The position numbers and the translations under genes are program-made. The notes under the pieces were generated by a model. It did not search any database, was not told the origin of the DNA, and worked only from the letters and a program-made list of their open reading frames with translations. A stretch of DNA of 62,000 nucleotides from Mesostigma viride (taxonomy: Eukaryota > Streptophyta > Mesostigmatophyceae > Mesostigmatales > Mesostigmataceae), in contig RPFO01000542.1 of the NCBI GenBank assembly GCA_009746045.1, positions 1,009,624 through 1,071,623 on the forward strand, in the 5' to 3' direction. Position 1 is the first letter of the stretch. Every line of letters starts with the position of its first letter. This document shows positions 9,427 to 21,800 of this stretch, in pieces.

Positions 9427-11947
9427 ACCACCCCGGAACCAGTGCCGACGGGAGTACCTGTCGGCCTTGGGTGCCGGGCGGACGTCGACGAGCTGGACAC
9501 GGGTGCCCCCAACGCCGCCATTTTTGCGGGCTTTGCGGCCCGTGCCCCGTTGCTGGCGGCCCGGCACCTGCCGGCCATGCCCCGCCGCCGCCCCGGCCCG
9601 CTCTACCGCCCGGGACCCCAAAGTCTTGGCCGCCCGGCACCGCCTCAAGCGTAACCGGGACCCGCTGCAGAAACCAGTGCTCAAGGCCGCCCTCGTGGAG
9701 GCCTACGAGCACGCTCAGGACGCGGAGGCGGCCCAGTGCATCGCGCGGATGCCAAGGTCTGCCAGGCTCGCAACCAGGGCAAGGAAATGTGGTACCACCT
9801 CGACCGGCTCGGCGGCCGGCGGCAGCGCATCCCGGTGGAGCACACGGGGGACGGCACGGCGCCGGTCAGCCTTGACCGCTGGTTGGCCCACAATGTTTCC
9901 TTGACCAGTGGGGCTCGCGCCCCCGCCCCCCGCCGCTTCACCCCGAGACGGCCGCCCGCCTCAGGGTTGCCGGACCCCCGCCGCCGCCAGCGCCCCCCTC
10001 CTCGGCTGCGGACTACCAAGTCCCCGCCTTGCAGGAGGGCTGCCTTGCCACTGAGGACGTCGTCCACCCCTTCACTTTGAAGGAATTGGACGGCGCCCTT
10101 GCTCGCCTGCGGTACGATGCGGCGGTCGGTGCCGACCGCCTTTCTGCTGCATGATGAGCTGCTGAAGACCCCTCAGTGATCCGGCGTTAGGGATCTTCTG
10201 CTGGCGTTCTGCAACCGTGTCCTGCTCTCTGACGAGCCTCCGCCTGCTGAGTAACAGACGGCCATCCGCACGTCATGCTGTACAAGAAGGGCTCTGCTGC
10301 TGACCCCGGTAACTACCGGGGTGTCTGCCTCCAGAGCGCCGCGCTGAAGGTCTCATGCGCATGATGCTGCACAGGCTCCGCGCCGCGCTGGACCCACACC
10401 TGGGTGAGTCTCAGATGGGTTTCCGTCGTGGTCGTAACCCTGTCATGGCTGTGTTTGTCGCGCGCCGGTTGATGGAGGAGGTGCGTCGCCTCAGTTGCCC
10501 TGATGGTTTGCCCCTGGTCTTCATTTTTGTCGACTATATATGAAGGCCTTTGACACGGTCCTCTGGGAGGCTCTTTGGGCCATCCCATATAGCTCTGGAT
10601 CGGGTACCGACCACCTGCTAATTTCAGTTATTGCTGCCATTCGCCGACTGTATGAGGGCTCACAGGCAGTAGTGCGGACTGCGGAAGGCACCACCCCACC
10701 ATTCCCCCTTCACCAGTGACGGGGTGTGGCAAGGTTGTGTCCTGTCCCCTTGTCGTGGATCACGTCATGCGCCGGGCACGTGCGCGCTTTACTGCTCTTA
10801 ACGGGTTCGAGCCAGGCTTGGACATCCTTAATTAACGAGAAAGAGCATGGCGGGGTTAAACCTGGTTACCGCCTGTCCGACCTGATTTATGCGGATGACA
10901 CCACCCTCATCGCGAGCCCCAAGCACATTTAGACCTAGCTGCATGGACTGTCTGGGCCTGGAGGCGCGGGCGGTGGGGTTGGAGATATTTATAGTGTCAA
11001 AGCTGAGGCGATGGTGATTGGGGCCTTCAGTACACCACTGCTGCCGCGCCTGCTCGACGGGACGGAGGTCCCGTTCCGCCATCGCTTCACTGAACTGCAT
11101 GTTGGGGAGTTGGCTTCCTGACACTGCAGACGATGTGGACACCCGCATCGGCCTGGCCTGCCGGGCTAGGCTTCGTTCGCTCAACACCTACTGGCGCTCC
11201 AAGGGCCTGGGCGAGCACCGCAAGCGCATGCTCTTCAAGGTCCTCGTCCTCACGGTGCTCACGTATGGCGCCGAGGCGTGGACAATCACACCCAAACTGG
11301 CAGCTAGGCTCAACGGCACGGTTTACAGGATCATGCTCCGACAGGTCCTTAACGTAGGGTTTTCCGAGCGCCCGTCATCAGAGTCTTTGTATCATGGTAT
11401 GCCTCGTATTTCGGACGAGATTAGGCGGCGTAGGATATAGCATTTGTAGGACACCTTGCATGCTCGCACCATGCAGCCATGCAGGTCGACACCGCCCTTG
11501 GTCTGGCCGGCCCCCAGCGGCTTGGCCAGCCAGGGGGCGACACATTCTGACCTGGCCTGGCCCCAAGGGCATTCCCAAAAAGGTAGGGAAACCTGTCACG
11601 AACTACATCCAGATGTTGCTGGACGACCTAGTGGGCGGGTCCCAGCCCAGTTTGAACACTGCATCCACTCTCTCTCCCCTCTTTGGACTGCCAATGATGC
11701 AGGACAAGACGCGGTGGCAGAAGATTGTCAAGGAGCTCACACGCCCAACCCTGTGGGCAAGCCCCCTCCCCCCAAAAGGAGGAGGCGTTTTGATGAGTAG
11801 TGTAGTTAGGATTTTCTAGCCTAGATAGCTTAGAGTTAGGTTAGTTCGATTACGCGGCTTCCTCCACTCCACCCATCCATCATGGAATATGTGCTACATG
11901 ATCTCCCAACGGAGGCATGTTATAATTTAATTTAATTTAATTTAATG
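9427..11947 (+). mobile_element. LINE-A copy 1, decayed non-LTR retrotransposon
   Basis: This is a reverse-transcriptase element about 80-90% identical by eye to copy 2 (13521-15660) but with about 320 bp more at its 5' end. It ends in a 3' UTR with the CTCCCAACGGAG hairpin and a TTTAA tandem tail (11927-11946). An 8-bp direct repeat, CGCGTGGG, at 9419-9426 and 11948-11955 is a candidate target-site duplication. Many indels and stops interrupt the coding region, so it is inactive. Confidence 0.85.
9640..11815 (+). pseudogene. LINE-A ORF2 remnant (reverse transcriptase)
   Basis: Recognisable fragments in order are a pre-RT linker (RHRLKRNRDPLQKPVLKAAL), the RT fingers (HLGESQMGFRRGRNPVMAV), the palm motif LSDLIYADDTTLIA with the catalytic YADD at about 10890, and a C-terminal region LGEHRKRMLFKVLVLTVLTYGAEAW. 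The order matches LINE ORF2 proteins between the endonuclease and the C-terminus. Frames change repeatedly and in-frame stops occur. No endonuclease domain is present, so the copy is 5'-truncated. Confidence 0.8.
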
Positions 11948-12045
11948 CGCGTGGGCCACATGCTAGGCTAAGCCTAACTAATCTACACTACTGGTATATA
12001 TTCACCTAGTCTGAGGTGGCAGGGGGGGCCTGCCAGGGCTTGTGG

Positions 12046-13343
12046 TCAACGTGGACATCTGACCGCCCCCCTCCAGTATACCGGCTTCCCCCTTGCGCTC
12101 TGCCGGAGCTGAAGGTAGGTCTGCCATAGCTCGCGTCGCCGCTGTTGCTGGGCCAGGGTCAAGTCGTCACCCAGCGTGAAGCGAGTCTCCGAGAGCTTCT
12201 TGCGGCATTTAAGGAACGCCAGCTTGTCGGCCATGTACTTAAAGGTGCATGAGGAGCACGGGTGCCGGGCCAGCCTTCCCCCGCGCGCGGGGGAGGCGGA
12301 CAGCCGACATGTCCAGCTCACCATTGAGTAGCATGGGGGCAAAAATGTCGCGCTTTAAAAATGCCTTAAGAAGGCTCGTGGAGGTCTCACCTGCCGGCTG
12401 GTTGAAGTGCTTGACGATTACATTGTGGCTGCGCCTGCATGGCGATGTCGGCTTCCTCGCGAAGGTCGATGGCTTGTTGCTTGAGTTGTGCCGTGATGGT
12501 GGAGGTGGTGGAGGTGGTGTGATGCTTAAGCAAGTCCGCCCAGGTGGAGGGAGCATCGCCGGCCGGGCCAGCAGGCGCCGGCTGGGCGTTGATGTCCTTC
12601 ACCGCCTGGGCGGTGAGGCCGGCGGTGGCATGCAAGCTCTCAAGGGCGGTGGCGGTGGCTTGAAGGCGTTGGTCGAGGTCGAGGAGCTGGGCTTTGATGT
12701 CGGCAGAGGAGGCGGAAATGGCAGTGGAGGTGGAGGCGGCGGCGGTGGAAAGGTGAGGAAGTACTCAGCAGCCAGCGCGCCACCCATTGCTGCGACGTCG
12801 GCAGCAAGGGGGGTCACGTGCTGCTGGAAGGCTTCCGTGAGGATGGAACGGAGGGCGGGGGCGGAGATGCCCGATGGAGCCCAGATCTCGCCGTCAGAGC
12901 GCTGGAGAAGGGAGTTGAGGATGGCGTGCTGGAGCTGGGGGCGGGGGCAACCGAACAGCATGCTGTGGTTGGTCCAGCGGCTGCCGTTGCCGCAGAGGAG
13001 GCGATCTTGGTCGTAGAGATGGAGGCACAGGTCGTATAGCGAGGCGTAGTCCCCGAAGAAGATGCAGTGCATAGCATCGTCCGGGGACATGTTGGTCCAG
13101 TCGTGATCATCGACCTGGAAAGGTTTGGGTCGAAAGCGCGGCCGGTTCAGAGGGGCGGGACCCTCCTGTTTTGTCGGCTGATCGAGCGGGTACGTTTCGG
13201 GTCAGGCGATGCCGATGGCGAGGCATTAATCCCGGGAGGTTGCTGGGCGACCACCAGTGCACGACTAGTGTCACCGCTGCCTGCCGGACCTGAGAGCGAA
13301 GCTGCAGCCTGAGCTGCAGACGGATTTTAATGGCCGAGCGCAT
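12046..13343 (-). pseudogene. LINE ORF1 remnant, antisense to LINE-A copies
   Basis: Reading right to left, fragments match the intact ORF1 at 27665-29035 in order: an N-terminal block (HDWTNMSPDDAMHC, QHAILNSLLQR), a Pro-rich linker, STWADLLKHHTTSTTST, PAGETSTSLLKAFLKRD, and the C-terminal LGDDLTLAQQQRRRELWQTY ending near VYWRG. Four or more frame changes show decay. It was probably part of an older element whose 3' flank was later hit by LINE-A copy 1. Confidence 0.7.
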
Positions 13344-13505
13344 CCGCCAAACTGCGTTGCGTCAAGGGACGTTTGCTCGTCATATACTGCGTTTTAGATT
13401 CGGAAAATTATATCAGCATGTGCGTCTTAGATAGACGAAGCGATAGTGATATTCACGGTTAAATTCGGTGCTCAAACGTGAAAGTTATGAGCTCCGCCGT
13501 CAGCC

Positions 13506-13520
13506 ATGGCTACCTCGTGG
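13506..13520. repeat. Left target-site duplication of LINE-A copy 2
   Basis: ATGGCTACCTCGTGG, identical to 15661-15675. Confidence 0.92.
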
Positions 13521-15515
13521 ATGCCAAGGCCTGCCAGGCTCGCAACCAGGGCAAGGAAATGTGGTACCACCTCGACCGGCTCGGCGGCCGGCGGCAGCGC
13601 ATCCCGGTGGAGCACACGGGGGACGGCACGGCGCCGGTCAGCCTTGACTGCTGGTTGGCCGCCACAATGTTTCCTTGACAGGTGGGGCTCGCGCCCCCCC
13701 ACCCCGCCGCTTCACCCCGAGACGGCCGCCCGCCTCAGGGTTGCCGGACCCCCGCCGCCGCCAGCGCCCCCCTCCTCGGCCGCGGACTACCAAGTCCCCG
13801 CCTTGCAGGAGGGCTGCCTTGCCACTGAGGACGTCGTCCACCCCTTCACTTTGAAGGAATTGGACGGCGCCCTTCAATGCTCGCCTGCGGTACGATGCGG
13901 CGGTCGGTGCCGACCACCTTTCTGCTGAGCTGCTGAAGACCCCTGATCCGGCGACCGTGAGGGATCTTCTGCTGGCGTTCTGCAACCGTGTTCTGCTTTC
14001 TGACGAGCCTCCGCCTGCTGAGTGGCAGACGGCCATCCGCGTCATGCTGTACAAGAAGGGCTCTGCTGCTGACCCCGGTAACTACCGGGGTGTCTGCCTC
14101 CAGAGCGCCGCGCTGAAGGTCTTCATGCGCATGATGCTGCACAGGCTCCGCGCCGCGCTGGACCCACACCTGGGTGAGTCTCATATGGGTTTCCGTCGTG
14201 GTCGTAACCCTGTCATGGCTGTGTTTGTCGCGCGCCGGTTGATGGAGGAGGTGCGTCGCCTTCCCCCTGACAGTTTGCCGCTGGTCTTCATTTTTGTTGA
14301 CTATATCAAGGCCTTTGACACGGTCCTCTGGGAGGCTCTTTGGGCCATCCAAGCTCTGGATCGAGTGCCACCTGCGTTTATTGCTGCCATTCGCCGACTG
14401 TATGAGGGCTCACAGGCAGTAGTGCGGACTGCAGAAGGCACCACCCCACCGCCATTCCCCCTTCACCACGGGGTGTGGCAAGGTTGTGTCCTGTCCCCCG
14501 TACCTGTTCATTATTGTCGTGGATCACGTCATGCGCCGAGCACGTGCGCGCTTTACTGCTCTTAAGGGGTTCGAGCCAGGCTTGGACATCCTTAATTAAC
14601 GAGAAAGAGCATGGCGGGGTTAAACCTGGTTACCGCCTGTCCGACCTGATTTATGCGGATGACACCACCCTCATCGCGAGCCCCGAGCACATTTAGACCT
14701 GGCTGGACTGTCTGGGCCTGGAGGCGAGGGCGGTGGGGTTGGAGATTAGTGTCAAAACTGAGGCGATGGTAATTGGGGCCTCCAGAACACCGCCGCTGCC
14801 GCGCCTGCTCGATGGGACGACGGTCCCGTTCCGCGATCGCTTCAAGCTGTTAGGGAGCTGGCTCCCTGACACCGCCGACGATGTGGACACCCGCATCGGC
14901 CTGGCCTGGGCTAGGCTTCGTTCGCTCAACACCGGCTACTGGCGCTCCAAGGGCCTGGGCGAGCACCGCAAGCGCATGCTCTTCAAGGTCCTCGTCCTTA
15001 CGGTGCTCACGTATGGCGCCGAGGCGTGGACAATCACACCCACACTGGCATCTAGGCTAGACGGCACAGTTTACAGGATGCTCCGACAGGTCCTCAACGT
15101 AGGGTTTTCCAAGCGCCCGTCATTAGAGTCTTTGTATCAGGGCATGCCCCGTATTTCGGACGAGATTAGACGGCGTAGGATAGCATTTGTAGGACACCTT
15201 GCTCGCACCAGCCAGGTCGACACCGCCCTTGGTCTGGCCGGCCCCCAGCGGCTTGGCCAGCCAGGACGGCACATTCTGACCTGGCCTGGCCCCAAGGACA
15301 TTCCCAAAAAGGTAGGGAAACATGTCACGAACTACGTACAGATGTTGCTGGATGACCTAGTGGTCCCAGCCCAGTTTGAATACCGCATCCACTCTCTCTC
15401 CCTTCTTTGGACTGCCATGCAGAACAAGACGCGGTGGAAGAGGATTGTCAAGGCTCACACGCCCGACCATGTGGGCAAACCACCTCCCCCCAAGCGGAGT
15501 CCTGAGGCGTTTTGA
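13521..15515 (+). pseudogene. LINE-A ORF2 fragment (reverse transcriptase and C-terminus)
   Basis: The main open pieces are 13957-14565 and 14733-15515. RT motifs seen are NYRGVCLQSAALKVFMRMML, GFRRGRNPVMAVFVARRLME, FIFVDYIKAFDTVLWEAL (first catalytic Asp), GVWQGCVLSP and SDLIYADDTTLIASPEH (YADD). The C-terminal part has FKLLGSWLPDTADDVDTRIG, LTYGAEAWTITP and RRRRIAFVGHLARTSQVDTA, the arrangement found after the RT in many LINE proteins. The breaks are single-base indels around 13650-13950 and 14500, plus a stop just after YADD. The stop is at 15513-15515. Confidence 0.85.
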
Positions 15516-15660
15516 TGAGTAGGGTAGTTCTAAAGGATTTTTCTAGATTAGCTCGATTAGAGTTAGGTTAGTTCGATTACGCGGCTCCTTCCATCCCACC
15601 CATGCAACCACCAAGGAATATGTGCTACATGATCTCCCAACGGCGGCATGTTATAAATTA
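13521..15660 (+). mobile_element. LINE-A copy 2, 5'-truncated non-LTR retrotransposon
   Basis: A 2,140-bp insertion flanked by a perfect 15-bp target-site duplication. It starts inside the linker before the RT and ends after a 3' UTR carrying the ACATG / CTCC-CAAC / CATGT hairpin and a short AT tail (TTATAAATTA). Its coding region is better preserved than that of copy 1, so it is younger. Confidence 0.93.
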
Positions 15661-15675
15661 ATGGCTACCTCGTGG
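15661..15675. repeat. Right target-site duplication of LINE-A copy 2
   Basis: ATGGCTACCTCGTGG, identical to 13506-13520. Confidence 0.92.
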
Positions 15676-15841
15676 CTCGTCAGTCATTACGTTAGCCATG
15701 CCATGTTTCCAAATGTCCAAGAAGTGCACATGGTGCACAAAGGCAAAAATCCGGAGGACTGCACTTTCAAATGTGCGGCGGGAACCAAAAGCCCGCGTAT
15801 GCCAGAAAAACATCGTTTTGCACATTTAGTTAATTAATTAA

Positions 15842-17582
15842 CCCGTGTTTTTTTAATTAGAACGCGATATATCGCGTTGTAAGCTTTTTTTAGAACGCGT
15901 ATAGCACCTAAGGAAATTTTTTTTTCATGGTCATGTATATACTTTCCTGAAAGCCCATAAATCAAAGGATTTTTTGAGCTACTCAGACCTACAAAATGCT
16001 TATTCATTAGAGAGATACACTGGTTTGAATACAGGGGGGTCTGACCATGACCGCGATTTCTTGACCCTAGGTCACAAGTCATGTGCTTATTCACAAATGG
16101 TTCATGAAAAAAATCTGGCTTCTTGCACGAGCTATGGGCAACATATGCAGGCTCTGTGAAACAAAACTCAGGCCCATTGGGCCACTGGAGCTATTTTTCA
16201 TTAGCATCACAATTACAACGCAGTACAACGCAGTGGGAAAAATGAGAGCCCTTCACAACATGACGCAACGACATGAGCCCCATAAACGGGGCCATAGTGA
16301 GCTTGGAGGGTCAAAACGTTGAAAATAGGTGTTGTATAAGTTATACAGCATCAAACATGCACATCAAACATCATGACTGGATGACCTAATATGACTGAAT
16401 CAGGCAGCCATAGCCAAAGCATCATCCACTCTCACAACGTGTTGAGCACATGCCTCGTGGGAACGGAGGTGCTGGGTTTTCATTCCATAACGCGTGCAAT
16501 ACTGAAAGAAAGAGGCACGTGTAATGCAAGGCTTGGATAGGTTGAGTGATCCATGAGCTTACATGCAGGCAAAGATGACGCTGGAATGCATGCTAGCAAA
16601 TGGTGGCAAGATGCTAATGTAACACATGATTATACACCATGATTATGGGCACCTAGCTGGTCTTCTTGCACAATCAACGCAGTATAAACCATCAACATCC
16701 AATCCTCACGATATATGCACGGCTTGACGACGTATACAGCACCTAAATACTGCACAACTGCAACCTGCTATGGCTGACATGCAAGCAACGTCGAGTAGGA
16801 TGGCGGTCTTAGAGAGGCTGGGCAGAGGTCGGTAGAAATAAGTGGAAAACTGGCAGAAACTAGGTAGAAACACGATATACTTACGCCTGCAAGCACTATT
16901 GAGCCGGTGGCAGAGGCCATTTCCAGGAAAATACAGCATACCGTAGCAATAGCCACGGTCACGCCTTACGCTATTTGCAGGCACCATCATGCCCGGCGCG
17001 ACCCAATAAAAGTCTGCACAATTCTCGGTTTAGCCGAGAGTCCGGACGTTCGGAATGAATAAACATGTGTTAAGAAGTCGAAACACCATGGAAATATCAA
17101 GCATGGTGCCGCAGCAGACCCGAGTCTTGACGTAATAATATGTATGCCGGTTTCCAGGGTTTCCGCATGAAAGTTGGGTGAGAAACTGGAAAAAACTACG
17201 TTTCCTTTGCCCCAGTACCTCAACAAACTTGTAGAAACCTAATTATCAACCTTTGAACGCATCATCATGGTCGTGCCACCCAACAGCCACTGAAATTCGC
17301 GCGAAAACTGGCGAGATCTACCTGCCGCCATCGCCGTCGTCTTCACCTTCGTCCCGCGAAAATGCCTGATTTCAGTGGTACATATTTGTTTGCAGCTGTC
17401 ACAAAAAAAATACCAAAAATACCAGGATTTTTTCTTGAATTCTATGAGATGTTTCTGACCTATCTTGAAAGTTTCAGACCAAAAATCGCATGTTTAATAG
17501 GTTTGCCACGTGTCAGATTACAACGCGATACATCGCGTTCTAACCCTACAACGCGATGTATCGCGTTGTAAAAAAACACGGG
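15842..17582. mobile_element. 1.74-kb TTAA-flanked element with piggyBac-like ends
   Basis: The left end reads TTAA then CCCGTGTTTTTTTA. The right end is the exact reverse complement, TAAAAAAACACGGG then TTAA (17583-17586). Just inside each end lies a palindrome, AACGCGATATATCGCGTT at 15861-15878, and related copies at 17522-17539 and 17548-17569. TTAA targets and CCC termini are established features of piggyBac elements. No transposase-sized ORF is present, so this is a non-autonomous copy if the assignment holds. The interior is otherwise featureless. Confidence 0.7.
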
Positions 17583-17599
17583 TTAATTGAATAATTAAT

Positions 17600-17665
17600 T
17601 TCGCATAGTACTCCGTGGCATGCCCATGCACATGAAACCTAAGTACTTGCTTACTGCATTGATCA
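17600..17665 (+). repeat. Remnant of a LINE-C type 3' end
   Basis: AGTACTCCGTGGCATGCC and a following AAGTACTTGCTTAC segment match the 3' terminus of the element at 29858-31231 and the copy near 26650. No other part of the element is visible here. Confidence 0.5.
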
Positions 17666-18096
17666 AGCCTTGCTGGCGCCATATCATGATAGTCACCTGT
17701 AAGGTGCGCATGGTTTGAGCACTTTGAAAACCGCGGCCCAAGGGCTTGCGCACACACTCTTGCATGGAAACAGCAAGGTACATTCACAGTAAGGATGACC
17801 AATATCTGTGAAAGCGACCCAGCTCCTGCATCATAACCTTCTGGACAGCGTCCCACTTCATGGTGATAATCGGAATGGTATGCGGCAGCATGAAAAAATT
17901 ACCTGACATCTATGCGCTAAAAAAGAAAAAAAGTATGCTAGATTCACAATGCCTCTTATTGGTTAAAGGGGAAAAAATCTTATTTCTCACTTGAGGTCAA
18001 AAGTCGGTCACGGCAATCTTGTTCTTACGAGCTCAGTTCCACAAACAGACCCATCAACTACGCCCAACTTTAAGTGAGACTATTTATGCTCATATT

Positions 18097-18867
18097 TTAT
18101 GAGCTGAGGTCGACAAAGACAATCTCATTGATATCCCCCTGGTTCCTCAGCGTGGTGATCACCGAGGCTGGCACCTTGTCATCCACACCCACGGCAACAA
18201 TGGCCTGCTGGCCAGGCCCTGTCCGGGACAGCGTCATGTAGCTGATGTTCACCTTGGCCTCCCCGAGCAGGCCACCCACCAGGCCGATCATGCCCGGGCG
18301 ATCCACCTGGCGGTACACGAGCAGGCTGCCCTCGAGCGACACGTCCACCGCAAAGTTGCCCAGCCCAAACAGGAATGGGCTGCGGTCCATGACCCCCCCC
18401 ACCAGCGTGATCGCATTGTCCATCTTGTCGACCGCGCCCTGGAACTTGGCCGTGGCACCCGGCAGCTGCAGCGTCATCCGGCTCAGCGGCTGCGAGGACA
18501 GGTCCCCTGCCTGGGCGATCACCTCGGTGATCCTCAGCCCCCGTTGCTTGGCGATGTAGTCCGCATTCACCAGGTTGATTGGGTTCTCGGTCACTGGCTC
18601 CAGGAGCCCCTTGATGACCATCGCGCGCAGGAGCCGCGTGTCGAGGTCATCGCCGCGCGAGGTTGAGTAGGTGATGCGCACGTCCTTGAGCCCGCCCTCG
18701 TCCACGAGCTGCACGGCCATGTTGCCCAGCTTCTGGGCCAGGGTCACGTAGGGGGCGAGCTCCACGAGGACCGATGAGGGGACCATGGGCGCATTCACCG
18801 CAGTGGCGGCCATCTCGCCGTTGAGTGCGTCGACGACGGCTTGGGAGACCTCGACCGAGACACCCTC
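18097..18867 (-). CDS. PGDH: PGDH exon 5: allosteric and ACT domains
   Basis: Encodes EGVSVEVSQAVVDALNGE through the ACT domain to FVDLSS and a TAA stop at 18097-18099. Confidence 0.96.
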   Translation of the reverse strand, partial: EGVSVEVSQAVVDALNGEMAATAVNAPMVPSSVLVELAPYVTLAQKLGNMAVQLVDEGGLKDVRITYSTSRGDDLDTRLLRAMVIKGLLEPVTENPINLVNADYIAKQRGLRITEVIAQAGDLSSQPLSRMTLQLPGATAKFQGAVDKMDNAITLVGGVMDRSPFLFGLGNFAVDVSLEGSLLVYRQVDRPGMIGLVGGLLGEAKVNISYMTLSRTGPGQQAIVAVGVDDKVPASVITTLRNQGDINEIVFVDLSS

Positions 18868-21800
18868 CTGCGTGGGTGGGTGGGTGCGATCAGTGAATCA
18901 GGAGCAGAACAAGATGTTGTAAATGCAAGCAAGGGGTAAGGGCATTGTTTAGTATCGGGAGACCTCGACCCAGACGCCCTCCTGTGTATGTGAGTGTGCG
19001 TGCATGAGTATGCGTGCTATATATATATATATTCATTGAGAATGATAAGTTATGGAGGTGATATATATATATATATAGAGAGAGAGACGTGTGACATTCA
19101 TGATAGATCATACCAACACCTGGATATGATCTTATGGATCTATGCGATATAGTAACCCCTCCCCCCCCCCCCCCCCCCCCGCTCACCTGCGCCTCTATGG
19201 TGGACGCGCCCAGGTGCGGCGTGACAGTGACCTGGGGCATCTTGAGCAGCGGGTTGTCCTTTGACGGGGGCTCCTCAGTGAACACGTCCAGCGCCGCCTG
19301 CGCCACAATGCCAGCCTCGATGGCACGCGCGAGCGCATCCTCGTTGATCACGCCTCCGCGCGCCACGTTGATCACACGCACCCCCTTCTTGCAGCGCGCA
19401 AACGCGGCGTCGGAGAGCAGGTCCTTGGTGGTGGGGGTCATCGGCATGTGCAGGCTGTCAAGGTATGTGTGTGTGCGGAGCGAGGGTGCATGTGTAGGCC
19501 AGTAAGGGGGGAAGGAGGGGGGGGGGGGAGGAAGACAAACAGTGAGACGATGACGTCAGGGTCGCCGGCATGTACAGGCTGCGGGCGTGGGGACGAGGGG
19601 CGAAGAGGACGACGACACAGAGAAAAAAGTGATTTTATTTTGTAGGCGTCATGTGCACTGGCATGTGCAGGAGGCGTGTGTAAAGGTGTACAGATGTGGA
19701 GATTGTTTGAGTATACACCCGGTACAAAACCAGAGCAACGTGGTCAGCGTCGTCAGTGGGTGAAGGCTGTGGAGGTGTAAGTGGAGAGAGGGGGGGCGGA
19801 GAAGACAAGAAAGAGAAGTGAGGGCGACAGTATACAGGGGTTGGCGTCATCGGCATGTGCAACAATATGATAGTATTGTTTGGCATAATTATCGCGTTAA
19901 TATGCTGCACGGTGGGCATATGTGTACGTGTTGGGAAGGGGAAGCGTTACCGTTGGGAAAGGAGGGGCGAGGGCGATGCCACACAGCAGTGGTCGGCATG
20001 ATCGGCGTCTATCTCTAGTTCATGCCCTACAATGACCTAGTGCCTCATAGCAGGGCACTCACGTGACCAAGGTGGCCACGCCCAGCACACCTCAAGTGGG
20101 ATAACAGATCAGGTCCTCTTTTCCCCTTAATTACTTAAGTTTAATCGCGGCCCTATGTATCCCGCATGCGTCAATTAAACTACATTCAGAGAAAACCGAT
20201 TCTTGCTTCCCTAGATGACTAGATCCATTCCTACTTCAAGAAAACTCGAACACATGCCACCACTCACGTGACAAAGTCGGCCACGGCGAGCGCGTCCTCC
20301 AGCGGCAGCAGGTCCACCCCCAATGTGCGCGCACGGTCTGCTGGCGCGTACGGGTCGTGGGCCACAATGTGCATGCCCAGCCCGCGCGCGCGACGCGCCA
20401 CCTCACTGCCGATCTTGCCAAGACCGATGACTGCGAGGGTCTTGTGCTGGCGGACGCGGGAGTGGGGTCATGATGGGTCAGGACCATTGGACAGGTACGA
20501 AAAAGAACTTGTCAGCTTATGGTGCCTCTATATGTCCTTGAAATGAAGCATTGAGGTTGCGACGCTTGGGAGGGTTAACGTCACCCCTACTTGTCATGCG
20601 CCTTGCAAGGATAGGCTCAAGGCGGGTAGCGTTGGAGTAAGTGAATGGGGTCACCGAGGGCTGAGTTGAAGGGAAAGCGGTGGTCACGGTGGAAATAGAA
20701 ATTCAAACGTCCTTCTCAAAGTTGGCAAGAAACGGAAACGATGACAGGGGAGATGGAAATTATTTCGTGAAAATATTTCCTCCTAAAATACAACCTTTGA
20801 ATTAATTTGTCCTTATCCTGCAAAGGATTTAGAGACTGTGCGACAAATGCTGAGGGCGCCCATGCTCCCTACAGTGACCATGACCCCTAGGGTCAGGAAT
20901 GAGGGTAAAAGACTATGATGATCCGTGCTCCTAGCCATGTACTTGTTTACATTTTTCAAAGTGCTTTAATAGAACCAGCGCCCATGCCTCCCTGACACTC
21001 CCATAACCGGTATACACAGCGCGGGCGGCGACAAGACTAGCAGCACCGGCCTGGCACCTCGGGCATCCCTACTGCAGTAGTAGCAATCATCCCTCTGGCC
21101 TGCCCCCGGCTGTCATGTGATCTATGAACCCACCAATCTATGTGATAACTGGTAGCATTCAAACAAGCCTCAAGCAGCCTGAAGACACAGGCAGCAAGAG
21201 GATTCAACCAAGCCTCTGTAGTTGTTAGCATCACATGGCCGCACTTACCATATCACTCCCATCCATGGTACACAGATCTGCATGTGATTGCGTGCATGGC
21301 AGAAAAATATGGGGAAAAGATCCGCTTCTCCCCCGCACTCGTGCCCACATCAACACACACTCGCCTTAAGTGAGCCGCCGCCCACCCGCCCGCCCGCCCA
21401 AGCGCTCCTCCGCCCACCTGCCTGCCCACCCACCTGCCAGCCCACAAATACCATGACTGATTCCTGAACTACCTGCTGATTGATTCCTGAACTACCCACG
21501 TGCCAGCTGAACGCCCTCTTAACACCCCTCACCTCGAGCGAAACTCCCACGAATTTGGAGCGCTCCCACTTGCCGGCCTTCATGCTGGCGTCCGCCTCGG
21601 CGATGTTCCGCGCCATGCAGCACAGCATCGCGATCGAGTGCTCGGCCGCTGCGGTGATGTTGGCGCTGGGTGCGTTGACGACCAGCACGCCGGCCTCGGT
21701 GGCAGCGACCAGGTCCACATTGTCAATGCCGACGCCAGCGCGGCCGACCACCTTGAGGCGCCCGTGGGACGCGGCAAAGACCTCGCGGGTGACCTTGGTC

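Noticed and set aside
15842-17582. A protein-coding gene between LINE-A copy 2 and PGDH
   Set aside because: Frames are short, lack domains and have no supporting splice pattern.
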